64,000 bases of DNA, taken from the NCBI GenBank assembly GCA_023053685.1, contig JALIGW010000002.1:255120739-255184738 (forward strand), read 5' to 3'. The number at the start of each line of letters is the position of its first letter. The stretch's first letter is position 1. Position numbers and translations under genes: made by a program. The notes below the pieces were generated by a model that did not search any database, was not told the DNA's origin, and saw only the letters and a program-made list of their open reading frames with translations. Of the stretch, positions 21,143 through 34,479 are shown one piece after another. Source of the stretch: Diadophis punctatus similis. Its lineage: Eukaryota; Chordata; Lepidosauria; Squamata; Dipsadidae.

Positions 21143-21547
21143 CTGCAACTTGACCTGCTCCTCCGCCTGACTCAGGAGGAAGCCTTCCACCAGGGCCACC
21201 GCCTGGGAGCTCGTCTCTGCTCCACACTCCCGCACCCAGCTCTCCATCTCTGGGGGCAGAAGAGCCAGGAACTGCTCCAGAACCACCAGGTCCAGCATCT
21301 GGGCTTTGGTGTACTTTTCTGATCTCAGCCATTGCCAACTAAAGTCATGGAGTTCGCTGCAAAATCTTCGGGGACCTTCAGCCTCCTGGCATTGGATGAA
21401 GTTCCAGGGCTGAACTTCTGAAGGGAGGATGGTTTCCTCCTCCAGGATCTTCTGCCCAGTTCCTGTCCAGAGCTTCCCACCCTTCCCAGGCTGAACAGCT
21501 GAAGGGCCTTTTCCACTTCCCTCCTTTACAAAAGGTTGTGTCTCCAT
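21143..21547 (-). CDS. ZNF unit A, SCAN-domain exon
   Basis: First coding exon on the minus strand. ATG at 21547-21545 ([14 protein letters not shown]) is chosen because units B and C share it and B has no open frame above it; an in-frame extension upstream ([20 protein letters not shown]) exists in A and C. The SCAN domain follows: [52 protein letters not shown] and [19 protein letters not shown] mediates homo- and heterodimerisation of zinc-finger factors. The exon ends TTGCAG before GTGAGA, in phase 0. A 5' acceptor near 21653 (CTTGCAG) is likely. Confidence 0.85.
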
Positions 21548-21769
21548 CCTTTCTCTCTTCTGCAGAGCAACTCCAAATGGATCCAAGGACTCTTGTGGGT
21601 CTCCAGATGCTTTTTCCTTCACAGGACCATTTCTGGGGTCGCAGGACTGATCCCTGCAAGTTAGTCTGCTTTTTTCCCCCCACAAGAAAAAAGTTTGGCT
21701 TGCAAAGATTTCAAATTGCTTCGAGTTTCTGTATCTGAGATGGAAAGAAAAATAAACGCCAGGGAATTA

Positions 21770-22290
21770 GAAAGTGGAATTCAGCCACTGAACAACATTC
21801 GCACAACCTGCCCGGAGCCCCAAGCAAGTGATCCCAGAGCAGGGCCAGGAAGGAGACAGCTGGAGAGGCCGCCCCGCTTCTCTCCCCCTCCGGAGACAGG
21901 ATCAGGACCCCGGGGAACCTGGTGCGAATCCTGCCTCCTCCTCGCCCGGCTTCTCTCCTCTCCTGCTGGGCCTCCCCCTACTCGGGCTCACCAGGGGCAC
22001 CTAACCCTAACCCTTAGGAGTTAAGGAAAGCGAGCGCGGCGTCCTAGAGCGGCAAACGTTTGTGATATCACTTCCTTCCCGGCCTCCCATACAAAGACAG
22101 CCGTGACGTGGACCAATGGGGAAGCGCCGGGAGTTCCCTTCTCTTGGCAGAAAGCGCCCCCTGGTGGATTTGGCGCAAAGTGCCAGGCTTGTAAAAAGGG
22201 CGGGAAAGAGGAGCGCGTCTGAGGGGAAGGGAGGAGGCGGGCATGATGGGCTTGGGAGTAGGTGAAAAAAAGGCCCTTCTCAATGGCTCC
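21770..22290 (-). promoter_or_regulatory. ZNF unit A CpG-rich promoter block
   Basis: GC- and CpG-rich compared with its surroundings, directly upstream of the SCAN exon, and conserved in units B and C. It contains CCAATGGGG (NF-Y-like), TGACGTGG (CRE-like half site), GGGCGGGAAA (Sp1/E2F-like) and a CTCF-like motif. The transcription start is not determined. Confidence 0.65.
22154..22167 (-). promoter_or_regulatory. CTCF-like core motif, unit A
   Basis: GCGCCCCCTGGTGG on the plus strand, the reverse complement of CCACCAGGGGGCGC, matches the vertebrate CTCF core. The same 14 bases occur at the same place in units B and C. Confidence 0.65.
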
Positions 22291-22475
22291 CTGCCCGACA
22301 AACGCTTTGACGTCTCCAGAGGCGGCACTTTCTCCATGTTCCTCTCCTTCCTGTACAGGAATCGTCTGTGGAGATGGAGAAAAATCTTTCTGGAGGATTT
22401 CAACTAGCTTCCCTCAAGAACAGCCACCCTGAAAGCTGGGCAGAGATTGTGTAGGTCCTCAAAAGGGTCCAAAAT

Positions 22476-22735
22476 CAGGGGTGGGTTCTGGCTTACCTCG
22501 CTGCCGGTTCGCTCTTTGACACAACACGCGGACATTGTGCACATGCGTAGTCCTAAAAAAACCAGCTTTTGCCCATGTGCAGAAGCAAAAAACAAGGTGG
22601 CGTCTATGGTGCTGCCGAAAGAGCTGGTTCTGGGGCGTGTCAGGCTTTTGGGTCGCTGCCGGTTCTAGCGACTCAGGCCCCCAAGTTACTACCGGTTCTA
22701 TAGAACCCGTCAGAACCGACAGGACCCACTTCTTG
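22476..22735. mobile_element. Non-autonomous hAT (GGTGGGTTC end type)
   Basis: Termini CAGGGGTGGGTTCTGG and GGACCCACTTCTTG; flanks TCCAAAAT and GTCCAAAT resemble an 8-bp duplication with an indel. No coding capacity. Confidence 0.7.
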
Positions 22736-23655
22736 TCCAAATCCTGTCAGAAACAGCCCGCTGGTCAGAAGAGGAGGACCAGGAGCCTCTATTGTAAACA
22801 TAACTTGTTTCTTGCGATTGTAGAGAACCCCGGCAAGAATGGGAGGCAGATGGGACACAGGCAGGATGGTCGCAATCAGGAAAATGATTTTAATTTCTTT
22901 TTTATTTCCTTAATTCAATACCTGAAGCTGCCCTTCTCAAATTATTTGCTCAGCCTCTCAGCGAAGGGGGGGGGGAAGGGCAGAGACCCCTCCAGCCTCA
23001 TCTGATGAAAGAAAAGGAAGATCCTGAAAAAGGAATATAAAGCTAAACTATGATGAAGGAAAAACCATTTTTACATAGGGATTGAGTAGGAAAGTCACCT
23101 CAAGAAATGTGACTAGGAAGTTTAAATTCCCCTTGGAGAATTTAATGCAGGGATATATCATTAGATTGGACCATAAATGAAAAGAGCAAAACAAAAAAAG
23201 CTGAAGGCTCCATTGCTATGAAAACACTTGAGCACATTTGGGGTCGACAATGACACACAGAACTTTGCTACAGTGAGCAAAACTAAATTTAAAAAGATGG
23301 AAAAGTGGTTAAAATCCATTTTAAAAAATGGAGGTAACATCTCATTTTTTTTTCTCTATTTCTCTTTTTTCTCCAGTTTGACACCAAACCTTTAATAATC
23401 CATATTTGAAAAAAAGGCTTCAACTGAGCAGCAGCTGAAATATGCCCCACCCCTCTCAGGCCATCCAAACACTTTAGTGGGTTAGTAATTTTTAATCATG
23501 AAATGAAGAGAATTTTATGCATGTTTAGCAAGTAACTACACCACTGATACAATTTTGATTAAGTTACCTTAATGTTATGACACACCATAAAGACAAAAAC
23601 ATGGCCCTAATGCTTCAAAAATATCTTTTGCCCATGCATTTGTTTCAGCTTCTGT
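22736..23655. other. Spacer without recognised genes
   Basis: The stretch 22860-22960 (TTTCTTTTTTATTTCCTTAAT and CTGCCCTTCTCA) matches 45230-45285 upstream of unit C, so it is duplicated 5' flank. The rest is AT-rich and unrecognised. Confidence 0.5.
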
Positions 23656-23659
23656 TCAT

Positions 23660-24312
23660 TCTATTCTAGTCCAACCCCCCGCCCAAGCAGGAGACCCTAT
23701 ACCATTTCTGACAAATGGCAATCCAATCTCTTCTTGAAAGCCTCCAGTGATGAAGCTCCCACAACTTCCGAAAGCAACTTCTGTTCCATTGGTTGATTGC
23801 TCTGTCAGAAAATTTATCCTTATTTCTAGGTTGAATGTCTCCTTGATCAGTTTCCATCCATTATTCCTTATCTGGCCTTCAGGTGCCTTGGAAAATACTT
23901 GACCCCTTCCTCTCTGTGGCAACCCCTCAAATATTGGAACACTGCTACACTGTCTCGCCTGGTCCTTCTCTTCACAAGACTAGCCATGCACAGTTCCTAT
24001 AACCATACTTCTTTTAGTCTTCATGCCTTTAATCAGCTTAGCTGCTCTTCTTTGAACTTTTTCCAAAGTTTCAACATCTTTTTTGTAATGTGATGACCAG
24101 ACTGGATGCAGTATTCCAGGGGTCGACTTACTAAGGCTTTATGAAGTGGTACTTCATGTGATTTTGATTCTATTCCTGTGTTTATATAACCAAGGATCAT
24201 CCATTCGGACTCCAAGGACCCTTTCAGAGTTACTATTTTTGAGCCAGGTTTCAGGTAATCTGCTTTCCTGCCTAGGTGTAAAATGTTACCTTTATCCACA
24301 TTAAATTTCATT
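23660..24312 (-). mobile_element. CR1 LINE, 3' RT region
   Basis: The minus strand reads degraded CR1 ORF2 end (METDQGDIQPRNKDKFSD; FNVDKGNILHLGRKA near 24290) and the 3' UTR at 23660-23700. Several frameshifts. Confidence 0.88.
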
Positions 24313-24377
24313 ATGTTGGATTTAACCTTGTCTCATTTGGATCAGAAAGGTACAATATGCATACAGATAAAAATCTA

Positions 24378-24583
24378 GAGACATGGTAGGTCAGTGGTTA
24401 GAATGCAGTACTATAGGCTAATTGCCCACAGCCAGAAGTTTGATTCTGACAGGGTCATGGTTGATTCAGCTTTCATACTTCTGAGGTGGGTAAAATGAGG
24501 ACCCAGATTGCTAGGGAGCATATGCTGACTGTAAATTGCTAAGTGCTGTAAACCATTGGAGTGGTATAAGTCTAAGTGGAATT
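24378..24583 (+). mobile_element. tRNA-derived SINE at 3' end of ZNF unit B, part 1
   Basis: Same SINE as 9755-9978: AAGTTTGATTCTGACAGG, GGTAAAATGAGGACCCAGAT, GTATAAGTCTAAGTGGAATT. Copia-1 splits it at GAATT; the last bases resume at 29208 (GAATTGCTATTGCTATA). Confidence 0.88.
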
Positions 24584-24849
24584 TGTCAGAGTTACGCAAT
24601 AAATCAGAAGCTTCAAAAGATAACTGCATTTTGCTGATTCAAATAACTTCTTTATAAGTAGAATAAAACATTAACAATACCACACTTTGTTTCAGATCAC
24701 ATGTTGAGATGTTTTCACACTGGAGTATAATGGTGGACTGAGTAAACCACACCCTTCTTCTTGCTAAGTTTCTGGACATGCTCAATTAACACTTCAGCCC
24801 AATTGGCTGACTCAATCACATGGCTCTCCCAGTCATGAATATTCCAACA
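24584..24849 (-). repeat. Copia-1 3' LTR
   Basis: 266 bp, TG...CA ended, matching 28942-29207 throughout by eye. The gag-pol stop codon lies 17 bases inside it. Confidence 0.95.
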
Positions 24850-27800
24850 CTCCTCCCTTCATTACTGGGAGAGACATCAAACCTATTGGATTTAAACATT
24901 TCCTATAATGGACGCCACCCAATGGTTTGGTCATCATGTCTGCTAAATTATCCTCTGAAGAACAATGATGTAAGCGTATCAATTTTTCTTTTACAGCTTC
25001 CCTGACATTACAATACTTAATGTCCACATGTTTGCTTCTGTTCTTCACTCTGTCACCTGTTGCCATTTTTATACAAGCAGCATTATCTTCATAAACAGTT
25101 ACAGCTTCATTTACATTTACATTTAAATCTTGTAACAACTGTACATACCAAACTACTTCAGAACATAACTCAGACAATGCAATAAACTCTGCTTCTGCAG
25201 TTGAAATAGCAACCGTTGTTTGTTTTCTAGACTTCCAACCAATTAAAGCCCCTCCAAACAATATTACAATTCCAGAATTAGACTTTCTGGTTTTTACATC
25301 ATTTGCATAATCACTATCAACATAACATTTCAATTTTAATTCTTCAGTGACCTGTATTTGAAGACCCAAATTCACAGTTCCCTTCAAATACCTGAGAATT
25401 CTTTTCACACCCATCCAATGCAACTTTGTAGGTGTAGCAGTAAAGCGACTTAGAATGCTCACTGCACAAGCTATGTCTGGTCTGGACCACTGTGACAGAT
25501 ATAACAGACTCCCTATTGCAGAGTGATATATCTCCTGATCACAGGCTTCACTTTTATCCTCACCCAAACTATTGTAAAAATCTGTGCTCATAGGTGTAGG
25601 AGCAATATTACAATCTTTCATGTTATACTTCTCTAATAATTGTTCAATTTTTCTCCTTTGACTGAGAATATAACCACCTTTTTCAGTTTTTTGTATCTCT
25701 ACACCGAGATAATTCTTTATTTCTCCCAAATTCTTTAATTCAAATTTCTTTTCTAACTTATTAGCAAATTCTTCAACTTGTGATGCATCCTTTGCAATGA
25801 AACAAAGATCATCCACAAATGCTAATAGTAGACAATTCCCACCTTGTAACTTTCCAGTGTATATGCAACCATCAGCTTTGCAACTCTTGAACCCAAGACC
25901 TTTCAATGCAGTATCTAAACAGATATTCCAATTTCTGGCTGACTGCTTCAGCCCATAAATGGCCTTGTTCAATTTATACACCATGTTAGGCTTTTTATTT
26001 TCATACCCTGGCGCTTGAACCATATAAATTTCTTCCTCTAATTCAGCATTGAGAAATGCAGTGATTATATCAAAATGCCAAATTCTATGCCTGTATGCTG
26101 ATGCTAATGCCAGTGCTAGTCTTATGCTCTCACCTTTTACAGTTGGTGCAAACACCTCATCATAGTGCACATTCTTTAATTGAGAAAAACCTTGTGCCAC
26201 CAATCTTGCCTTATACTGTACTTCATTATTGGGTAATACCTTTTTCTTGTATACCCACTTACATCCTACAGCTTTCGTACCCTGTGGCAAAGTCACAGAT
26301 GTGAACACTTCATGATCTCCCATGGATTTCATCTCTTTATCCATGGCTTCCTTCCACTTTTCTTGTTCAACTTTTGGTAATGCCAATACTTCCTTATAGT
26401 TTCTTGGCTCATACCACACATTACACACTTTAACTTTACTGGCAGAATACCTGTCTGGCGGAACCCCTCTGTTCCTACGCTCTGACCTACGTGGCATTGC
26501 CTGTACTTGTGTTTCAAGCTTTTCTGGCTTCATATCTTGTTCAGACTCTCCTCCCTGAACATTGACACCTTCAGAAAATGATTCACCATCATTACATGAG
26601 TTATTGTCACTAAGTGGATCACCGTCGCTAAGTGGATCACCGTCACTAAGTGAGACATTTTCAGAATTTGCATCAATTCTGTTCCAATTTTGTTCTGCAA
26701 AACTAGCAGACCTTGAAATTACTATCCTTTTACTTCCATCGCTAAAGCGATACCCTTTTGAGCCTGGCTCATAGCCCACAAATCTGAGCTTTCTAGCCTT
26801 TTGTTGTCCCTTTCTTCTGATTGCCTTTGGAATATGTACCCAAGCAGTACTTCCAAATATTTTTAAATGTGCTAGAGAAGGCTTTCTCCCATATAGCATT
26901 GCATATGGAGTATTATTGATGGATGAACTCCACAGCCTATTTACTAAATAATTGGCAGTCAGTATGGCTTCACCCCAATATGACCTGCTCATACCAGAAT
27001 CCTCCAGTAAGGAGTCTTTCATTGTTTGCAAAACACCATTCCTCCTTTCAGCCACTCCGTTCTCTCCCGGTGTGTAAGGATTTGTGCGCCTGTGTCTTAT
27101 TCCCAATTGTCTCAACCATTGTTGAAAATTTGTTGACATTAATTCAGAACCTCTGTCAGTTTGCAACTGACATACCTGTTGTTTGTACCTTCTCTCTACA
27201 AAACTTAACCATTGCTTAAATTGCTGTAGCACCTCTGTTTTACTCTTAAGTAAGTAGCAAAACCCAAACCTGCTGTAGTCATCTACAATAACCAGCGCAT
27301 ACTTTGCTCCTCCCAAACTGGCTTGCATAGGCCCAATTAAATCAGCATGCACCAGTTCTAGAGCTCTTGTGGTTTGTCTTGTGCTAAACTTGCTCACTGG
27401 GAATGCTTTAGATTTTGATGCTTTACATACTGCACAATCCAAATATGCCTTACATCCCTTCAAATCTAATCCTTCTGCAAATTCTTTCATTTGTTGAACA
27501 ACCTTAAAATTAGCATGACCAAGTCGTCTGTGCAGAAGATGAACACACGAATTGTGTTCTGCTACATTTTTAAATATCTGGGAACAATGTGGCACCTTTT
27601 GTCCCTGCAATACATAAAGATTATCCTCTTTTATGCCCTGTGCACAAACATTCCCATTTCTTTGGATGAGACACTTCCCATTTACAAATGTGGTTTCATA
27701 ACCTTGCTTGTCTAAACTAGACACACTTAACAAATTATGCTCCATTTCAGGTACACATAACACATCAGTAAACCTGGATTCCAAATATGGAATTTGCACA

Positions 27801-28825
27801 TCACCTCTTCCAAAGATTTTAGCCTTTTGACCATTGGCTAAGGCTACTTCTTCATGGTTTCCTGGGAAAAATCTGGAAAATAAGTCAGAATTATTAACAA
27901 TTGTTTGACTAGCCCCACTGTCAATCAACCATTTGTCTCTATTGTTATTATAACAAACTTTTGCAACTGCAATCTGTCCTTGCAAATAATGTCTCTTGTC
28001 TTGCATATTTCTTCTCTGTGCACAGCTTTTCTGCAGATGATTGGTTTCTCCACAAATGAAACATGCTTTTTTAACTTGCTTGAAGAATTGTTGCTGTGTA
28101 ACTTGATCTCTCCTGCCTCTGCTTTCCTCTTGTCTGCAGACACCTCGGCTGTTGCTAGAGATAGGCAGCCTGTGGAAAATTTTGCTGGAGACTTGCTGTA
28201 AGTTTCCACTGTACTCCTTGTTGGGCCCCCACCTGTGGAATTTTCCATCAGCATGGCTGAAAAGCCTTTTCTCATATTCATTCAATAAACACGATTTCAA
28301 AGCCTCCAAATTCAAATCTGCTTCTGGCTTACTTTCAAAAATAGCTGATACAGTCTCCCAGCTCTGATCCAAACTATTTAACACTAATAAAACTTTTTGG
28401 GACTCTGGAAACTTTACTCCACGTTGCTCCAATTCTAGAAAATTAGACTGCATTTTCATTAAATGATCTTCCATAGAATCTCCTGTCTGCAAACTCATTC
28501 TGAAAAGCTTTCTTGAAAGTTGGACCACATTACACGCAGAAACATTGACATGTACTGCTCTCAATTTCTGCCATATCTCTTTTGCAGACTTTAATTCAGC
28601 TACATTTAAGAATTGATCATCCCCCAGACTTAAAAGAAGATAAGCCATAGCTTTGTCATGAGCCTTTTGATCTGCTGCTCCAAGCACACCTTGTGGGGGG
28701 TCTGCTACGATGTCCCATAATTCTTTTGCTTTCAAAAAACATTCCATTTTTGCAGCCCAAATTAAATAATTTTTCTTCCCCAATTTAGGTATTGGACTGT
28801 CTTTAAATTCCATACCAGCAGCCAT
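24833..28825 (-). CDS. Copia-1 Gag-Pol polyprotein (1330 aa)
   Basis: Single open frame, Ty1/copia domain order. An N-terminal Gag (UBN2-like: KKNYLIWAAKMECFLKAKEL) ends with zinc knuckle CFICGETNHLQKSC at about 255-268. Aspartic protease D302 lies in DSGAS. Integrase has an HHCC zinc region (HRRLGHANF, then CAVCKASK), followed by the D495, D557, E593 triad; the last two are 35 residues apart. An acidic tract with SDGDPLSDGDPLSD sits between integrase and RT. RT has VDD at D1005-D1006. RNase H shows YVDSDYANDVKTRKS and STAEAEFIA. No gag-pol frameshift is needed. All catalytic residues that I checked are present. The frame terminates in its own LTR. Confidence 0.95.
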   Translation of the reverse strand: MAAGMEFKDSPIPKLGKKNYLIWAAKMECFLKAKELWDIVADPPQGVLGAADQKAHDKAMAYLLLSLGDDQFLNVAELKSAKEIWQKLRAVHVNVSACNVVQLSRKLFRMSLQTGDSMEDHLMKMQSNFLELEQRGVKFPESQKVLLVLNSLDQSWETVSAIFESKPEADLNLEALKSCLLNEYEKRLFSHADGKFHRWGPNKEYSGNLQQVSSKIFHRLPISSNSRGVCRQEESRGRRDQVTQQQFFKQVKKACFICGETNHLQKSCAQRRNMQDKRHYLQGQIAVAKVCYNNNRDKWLIDSGASQTIVNNSDLFSRFFPGNHEEVALANGQKAKIFGRGDVQIPYLESRFTDVLCVPEMEHNLLSVSSLDKQGYETTFVNGKCLIQRNGNVCAQGIKEDNLYVLQGQKVPHCSQIFKNVAEHNSCVHLLHRRLGHANFKVVQQMKEFAEGLDLKGCKAYLDCAVCKASKSKAFPVSKFSTRQTTRALELVHADLIGPMQASLGGAKYALVIVDDYSRFGFCYLLKSKTEVLQQFKQWLSFVERRYKQQVCQLQTDRGSELMSTNFQQWLRQLGIRHRRTNPYTPGENGVAERRNGVLQTMKDSLLEDSGMSRSYWGEAILTANYLVNRLWSSSINNTPYAMLYGRKPSLAHLKIFGSTAWVHIPKAIRRKGQQKARKLRFVGYEPGSKGYRFSDGSKRIVISRSASFAEQNWNRIDANSENVSLSDGDPLSDGDPLSDNNSCNDGESFSEGVNVQGGESEQDMKPEKLETQVQAMPRRSERRNRGVPPDRYSASKVKVCNVWYEPRNYKEVLALPKVEQEKWKEAMDKEMKSMGDHEVFTSVTLPQGTKAVGCKWVYKKKVLPNNEVQYKARLVAQGFSQLKNVHYDEVFAPTVKGESIRLALALASAYRHRIWHFDIITAFLNAELEEEIYMVQAPGYENKKPNMVYKLNKAIYGLKQSARNWNICLDTALKGLGFKSCKADGCIYTGKLQGGNCLLLAFVDDLCFIAKDASQVEEFANKLEKKFELKNLGEIKNYLGVEIQKTEKGGYILSQRRKIEQLLEKYNMKDCNIAPTPMSTDFYNSLGEDKSEACDQEIYHSAIGSLLYLSQWSRPDIACAVSILSRFTATPTKLHWMGVKRILRYLKGTVNLGLQIQVTEELKLKCYVDSDYANDVKTRKSNSGIVILFGGALIGWKSRKQTTVAISTAEAEFIALSELCSEVVWYVQLLQDLNVNVNEAVTVYEDNAACIKMATGDRVKNRSKHVDIKYCNVREAVKEKLIRLHHCSSEDNLADMMTKPLGGVHYRKCLNPIGLMSLPVMKGGVLEYS

Positions 28826-28927
28826 CCTGCTTTATTTTTCTTCTCTGCCTGTTCCTTTAACAACACAGACAGCTTCTTATCAGCTTTAAATTACAATGCA
28901 GTTTTAACTTTACTTCTTGAGCGATTT

Positions 28928-28941
28928 CTGGGCCCATAACC
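28928..28941 (-). other. Copia-1 primer-binding site: initiator-Met tRNA anticodon arm
   Basis: The plus strand reads CTGGGCCCATAACC directly beside the 5' LTR. This is the anticodon-stem-loop sequence of eukaryotic initiator tRNA-Met, not the tRNA 3' end. Drosophila copia is known to prime with a 5' fragment of initiator tRNA-Met, so the same half-tRNA priming is inferred here. Confidence 0.8.
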
Positions 28942-30250
<1,309 letters not shown>

Positions 30251-30344
30251 TCAAACTGTACAAACTCAAGTGAATTTCCCTCTGAATTTTTCCAAAATTC
30301 CATTAGGTGTTATGATTGCATGCTTATAGTGGTGTGATAGAGAC

Positions 30345-30500
30345 AGGATGATTTCTATTTATTTATTTTGTGAGATTTACATACCGCCTCACAGTGCAAG
30401 CACTCTCTATGCCGTTTACACCAGTAAGCAATGTATATTTATATTTCCCCCAACAATCTGGGTCCTCATTTTACCTACCTCGGAAGGATGGATTCAGGAT
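30345..30500 (-). mobile_element. SINE fragment (minus strand)
   Basis: Contains ACACCAGTAAGCAATGTATA, AATCTGGGTCCTCATTTTACC and CCGCCTCACAGTGCAAGC, matching the 8160-8345 SINE. In unit B intron. Confidence 0.65.
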
Positions 30501-30821
30501 GAGTCCTGAAAGCTCCCAAAAATGATATTTTGGAGCAAAGTCCCTTGCTCAAAGCCTCCCATTGGCTTGTAAACGCTCTTCGCGCAGAGACTGCAAAGGT
30601 TGGGAGCTTCAAGAATGGCTATTTCGCTGCCCCAAAGTTTCATCGGCTTGCAGAGGCTTTTTGGCCGGATCTGGTACAGGCTTCCATTTGCACAGAACGG
30701 AGGCCTAAACTACTTTAGTGCGAGATCACAGAAGATCAGAAGTGCAAGATCTCACACTAATGGTCAGATGTGATCTTGCACTGCAGTACTTTAGGCCTGT
30801 GTTCCCTACAAACTGAGGACT

Positions 30822-31664
30822 AATTTAATTTAATTTAATTTATTATTTTATTTATTTATTTATTTATTAAAATTTCTATGCCGCCCAACTCCCAGGGGTC
30901 TCTGGGCGGCTCACAGCAGGTATAGTAACATATAAAAGTAAAACAGTTTTTTAAAAAAAGCCATATTAAAATACTACTATTAAAAAGCCATAAAGCTACA
31001 TATTAAAAGCCATATTAAAATACTACTACTATTTAATTTATTAAATTTATATGCCGCCCAACTCCCAAAGGACTCTGGTCAGCTTAACAACAAAATAAAT
31101 ATTTAAAAACATCTTAAACATTAAAACCATTTAAAACCCATACATATCATTTCATGGCCGGATCTCGTCGATTACAACCGCGAGATCAGCGGCTCCAAGC
31201 CTGCCGGAAAAGCCAGGTCTTTACTGCTTTTCAGAAGGCCAATAGGATGGGGGCAGTCCGGACCTCCGGAGATAACTGGTTCCAGAGAGCTGGGGCAGCC
31301 ACACAGAAGGCCCTCCCCCGCGGGCCTGCCAGCTGGCACTGTTTAGCTGATTGGACTTGGAGGAGACCAACTCTGTGGGATCTCACCGGTGGCTGGGAGC
31401 TGTGTGGCAGAAGGCGGTCTCGAAGATAACCTGGCCCTGAGCCATGTAGGGCTTTAAAGGTAATGACCAACACCTTGAATTGTGCCCGGAGACCAACAGG
31501 GAGCCAATGCAGCTCGTGGAGGATTGGTGTAATGTGGGTGTACCTAGGTGCACCCATGACAGCTTGCGCAGCTGCATTCTGGACCAATTGTAGTCTCCGA
31601 GCACTCTTCAAGGGTAGCCCCATGTAGAGCGTGTTGCAATAATCTAATTGTGAGGTGACAAGGG
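30822..31664 (-). mobile_element. Two L2-like LINE 3' segments, minus strand
   Basis: 30822-31025 is one 3' end ((TTTAA)n, (TTTA)n, then ATGCCGCCCAACTCCCAGG). 31026-31664 is a second, with an open frame encoding VTSQLDYCNTLYMGLPLKS, LQLVQNAAAQAVMG, LHELHWLP and APALWNQLSPEVR. They interrupt the conserved unit B intron; units A and C have no insertion at this point. Confidence 0.85.
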
Positions 31665-32492
31665 CATGATGAGATCCGGGGCAAAAGTCTTTGAAAACAA
31701 AGAGGCCTTCCTTCTGTTTGCAAAGTATTTTGCCCTGGATCTCATGAAGGCCTTGGTTAGCAGAGAACAGAGGCCTAAAGCACTGGAGTGCAAGATCATG
31801 TGAGATCAGAAGTGCCAAAATTCCCACTATTGATCTTGTGTATCTCTCACTACTTTAGGCCTTTTTTATCTGCAAATGCACCTAAGCAGGCAAAGGAGCT
31901 GACGACTTGCTACATCCTCAGCAGGGTGGGGTGGGGGTATAGGTAGGGTGATTGTTGATGCAACGCCTCTGCTGTCATTTGTAAGTGTGAATGACGGCTG
32001 GCCGTGATGCTGTAACATTCGTAATTTCAGGACTGAGTCTTAACTACTTGGGAGAGAGCTTTGTAATAACTTGGAAAGGTCACTTATTGAACTGTCGTAA
32101 CTCGGGGATCACCTGTACCCTAGGATGCTCTGAGTCACACTGCATGAGGCCTTTGTTCTTGAATTCGATTGGGAGAATGCTCTTTTATGGCCTGAGCGTG
32201 AAAGTTCTGTTCTCACACAATCTGGGGAGGTTTCAGAGGACAAATGACAACACATTCTTTTCACATGACCTCCAGAGGACACATAAAAGCACACCCCATT
32301 CTTCTCAGCCTCCACAGATAAGTTCAAATAGAAATGGAAAATATATACAGATAAGGAATGGCACAGAAAGCATCTAAGCAAAGAGACATTGACTCTTTCC
32401 TTCCTTGGAGTACGAGAAGGCCAGATCCTTTCCTTCTCCCATCCAGGAGATAATATCTGATCAATTATTTTTTAATTTAAAAAAACGAACTA

Positions 32493-33764
<1,272 letters not shown>

Positions 33765-33936
33765 ACTTTCAATAGGAGGGAGAAAGAAAGAAGCAGAATT
33801 AATGTACATCACACGACATAAAATGCATTCTTATATTCGGAACACAACCTCAAAGCCCCTAATGTCCATCAGTGAGGTTGAGTGAAAACACAATGGAATA
33901 ATGATAAATACATTCTCTCTTCTTTTGAGCTCTCAC

Positions 33937-34350
33937 CTGCAACTCGACCTGCTCCTTCTGCTCCTCCGCCTGACTCAGGAGGAAGCCTTCCACCAGGGCC
34001 ACCGCCTGGGAGCTGGTCTCTGCTCCATACTCCCGCACCCAGCCCTCAATCTCTGGGGGCAGAAGAGCCAGGAACTGCTCCAGAACCACCAGGTCCAATA
34101 TCTGCTCTTTGGTGTACTTTTCTGGTCTCAGCCATTCCCTACTAAAGTCATGGAGTCGGCTGCAAAATCTTCGGGGACCTTCAGCCTCCTGGCATTGGAT
34201 GAAGTTCCAGGGCTGAACTTCTGAAGGGAGGATGGTTTCCTCCTCCAGGATCTTCTGCTCGGTTCTTGTCCAGAGGTTCCCACCCTTCCCAGGCTGAGCA
34301 GCTGAAGGGCCTTTTCCGGTTCCCTCCTTTACAAAAGGTTCTGTCTCCAT
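33937..34350 (-). CDS. ZNF unit B, SCAN-domain exon
   Basis: First coding exon; ATG at 34350-34348 ([14 protein letters not shown]). SCAN motifs: [53 protein letters not shown] and [19 protein letters not shown]. Donor is CTGCAG/GTGAGA-like (TTGCAG before GTGAGAG), phase 0. The segment above the ATG that A and C share is replaced by a short CTAGTCT repeat, which supports this ATG as the true start. Confidence 0.85.
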
Positions 34351-34479
34351 CCTTTCTCTGTCCTAGTCTTTATTCTGTCCTAGTCTCTATAAATTATTCC
34401 GCTCTTTTTTTCCCCAAAGAGAAAAAATTGTCTTCCAAAGATTTCAAGTTGCTTCGAGTTTGTGTATCTGAGATGGGAA

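Noticed and set aside
28928..28941. Chance match to tRNA
   Set aside because: I considered coincidence, but 14 exact bases directly adjoining the LTR, with a known precedent in copia, make a functional site more likely. I rejected the chance explanation and kept the site.
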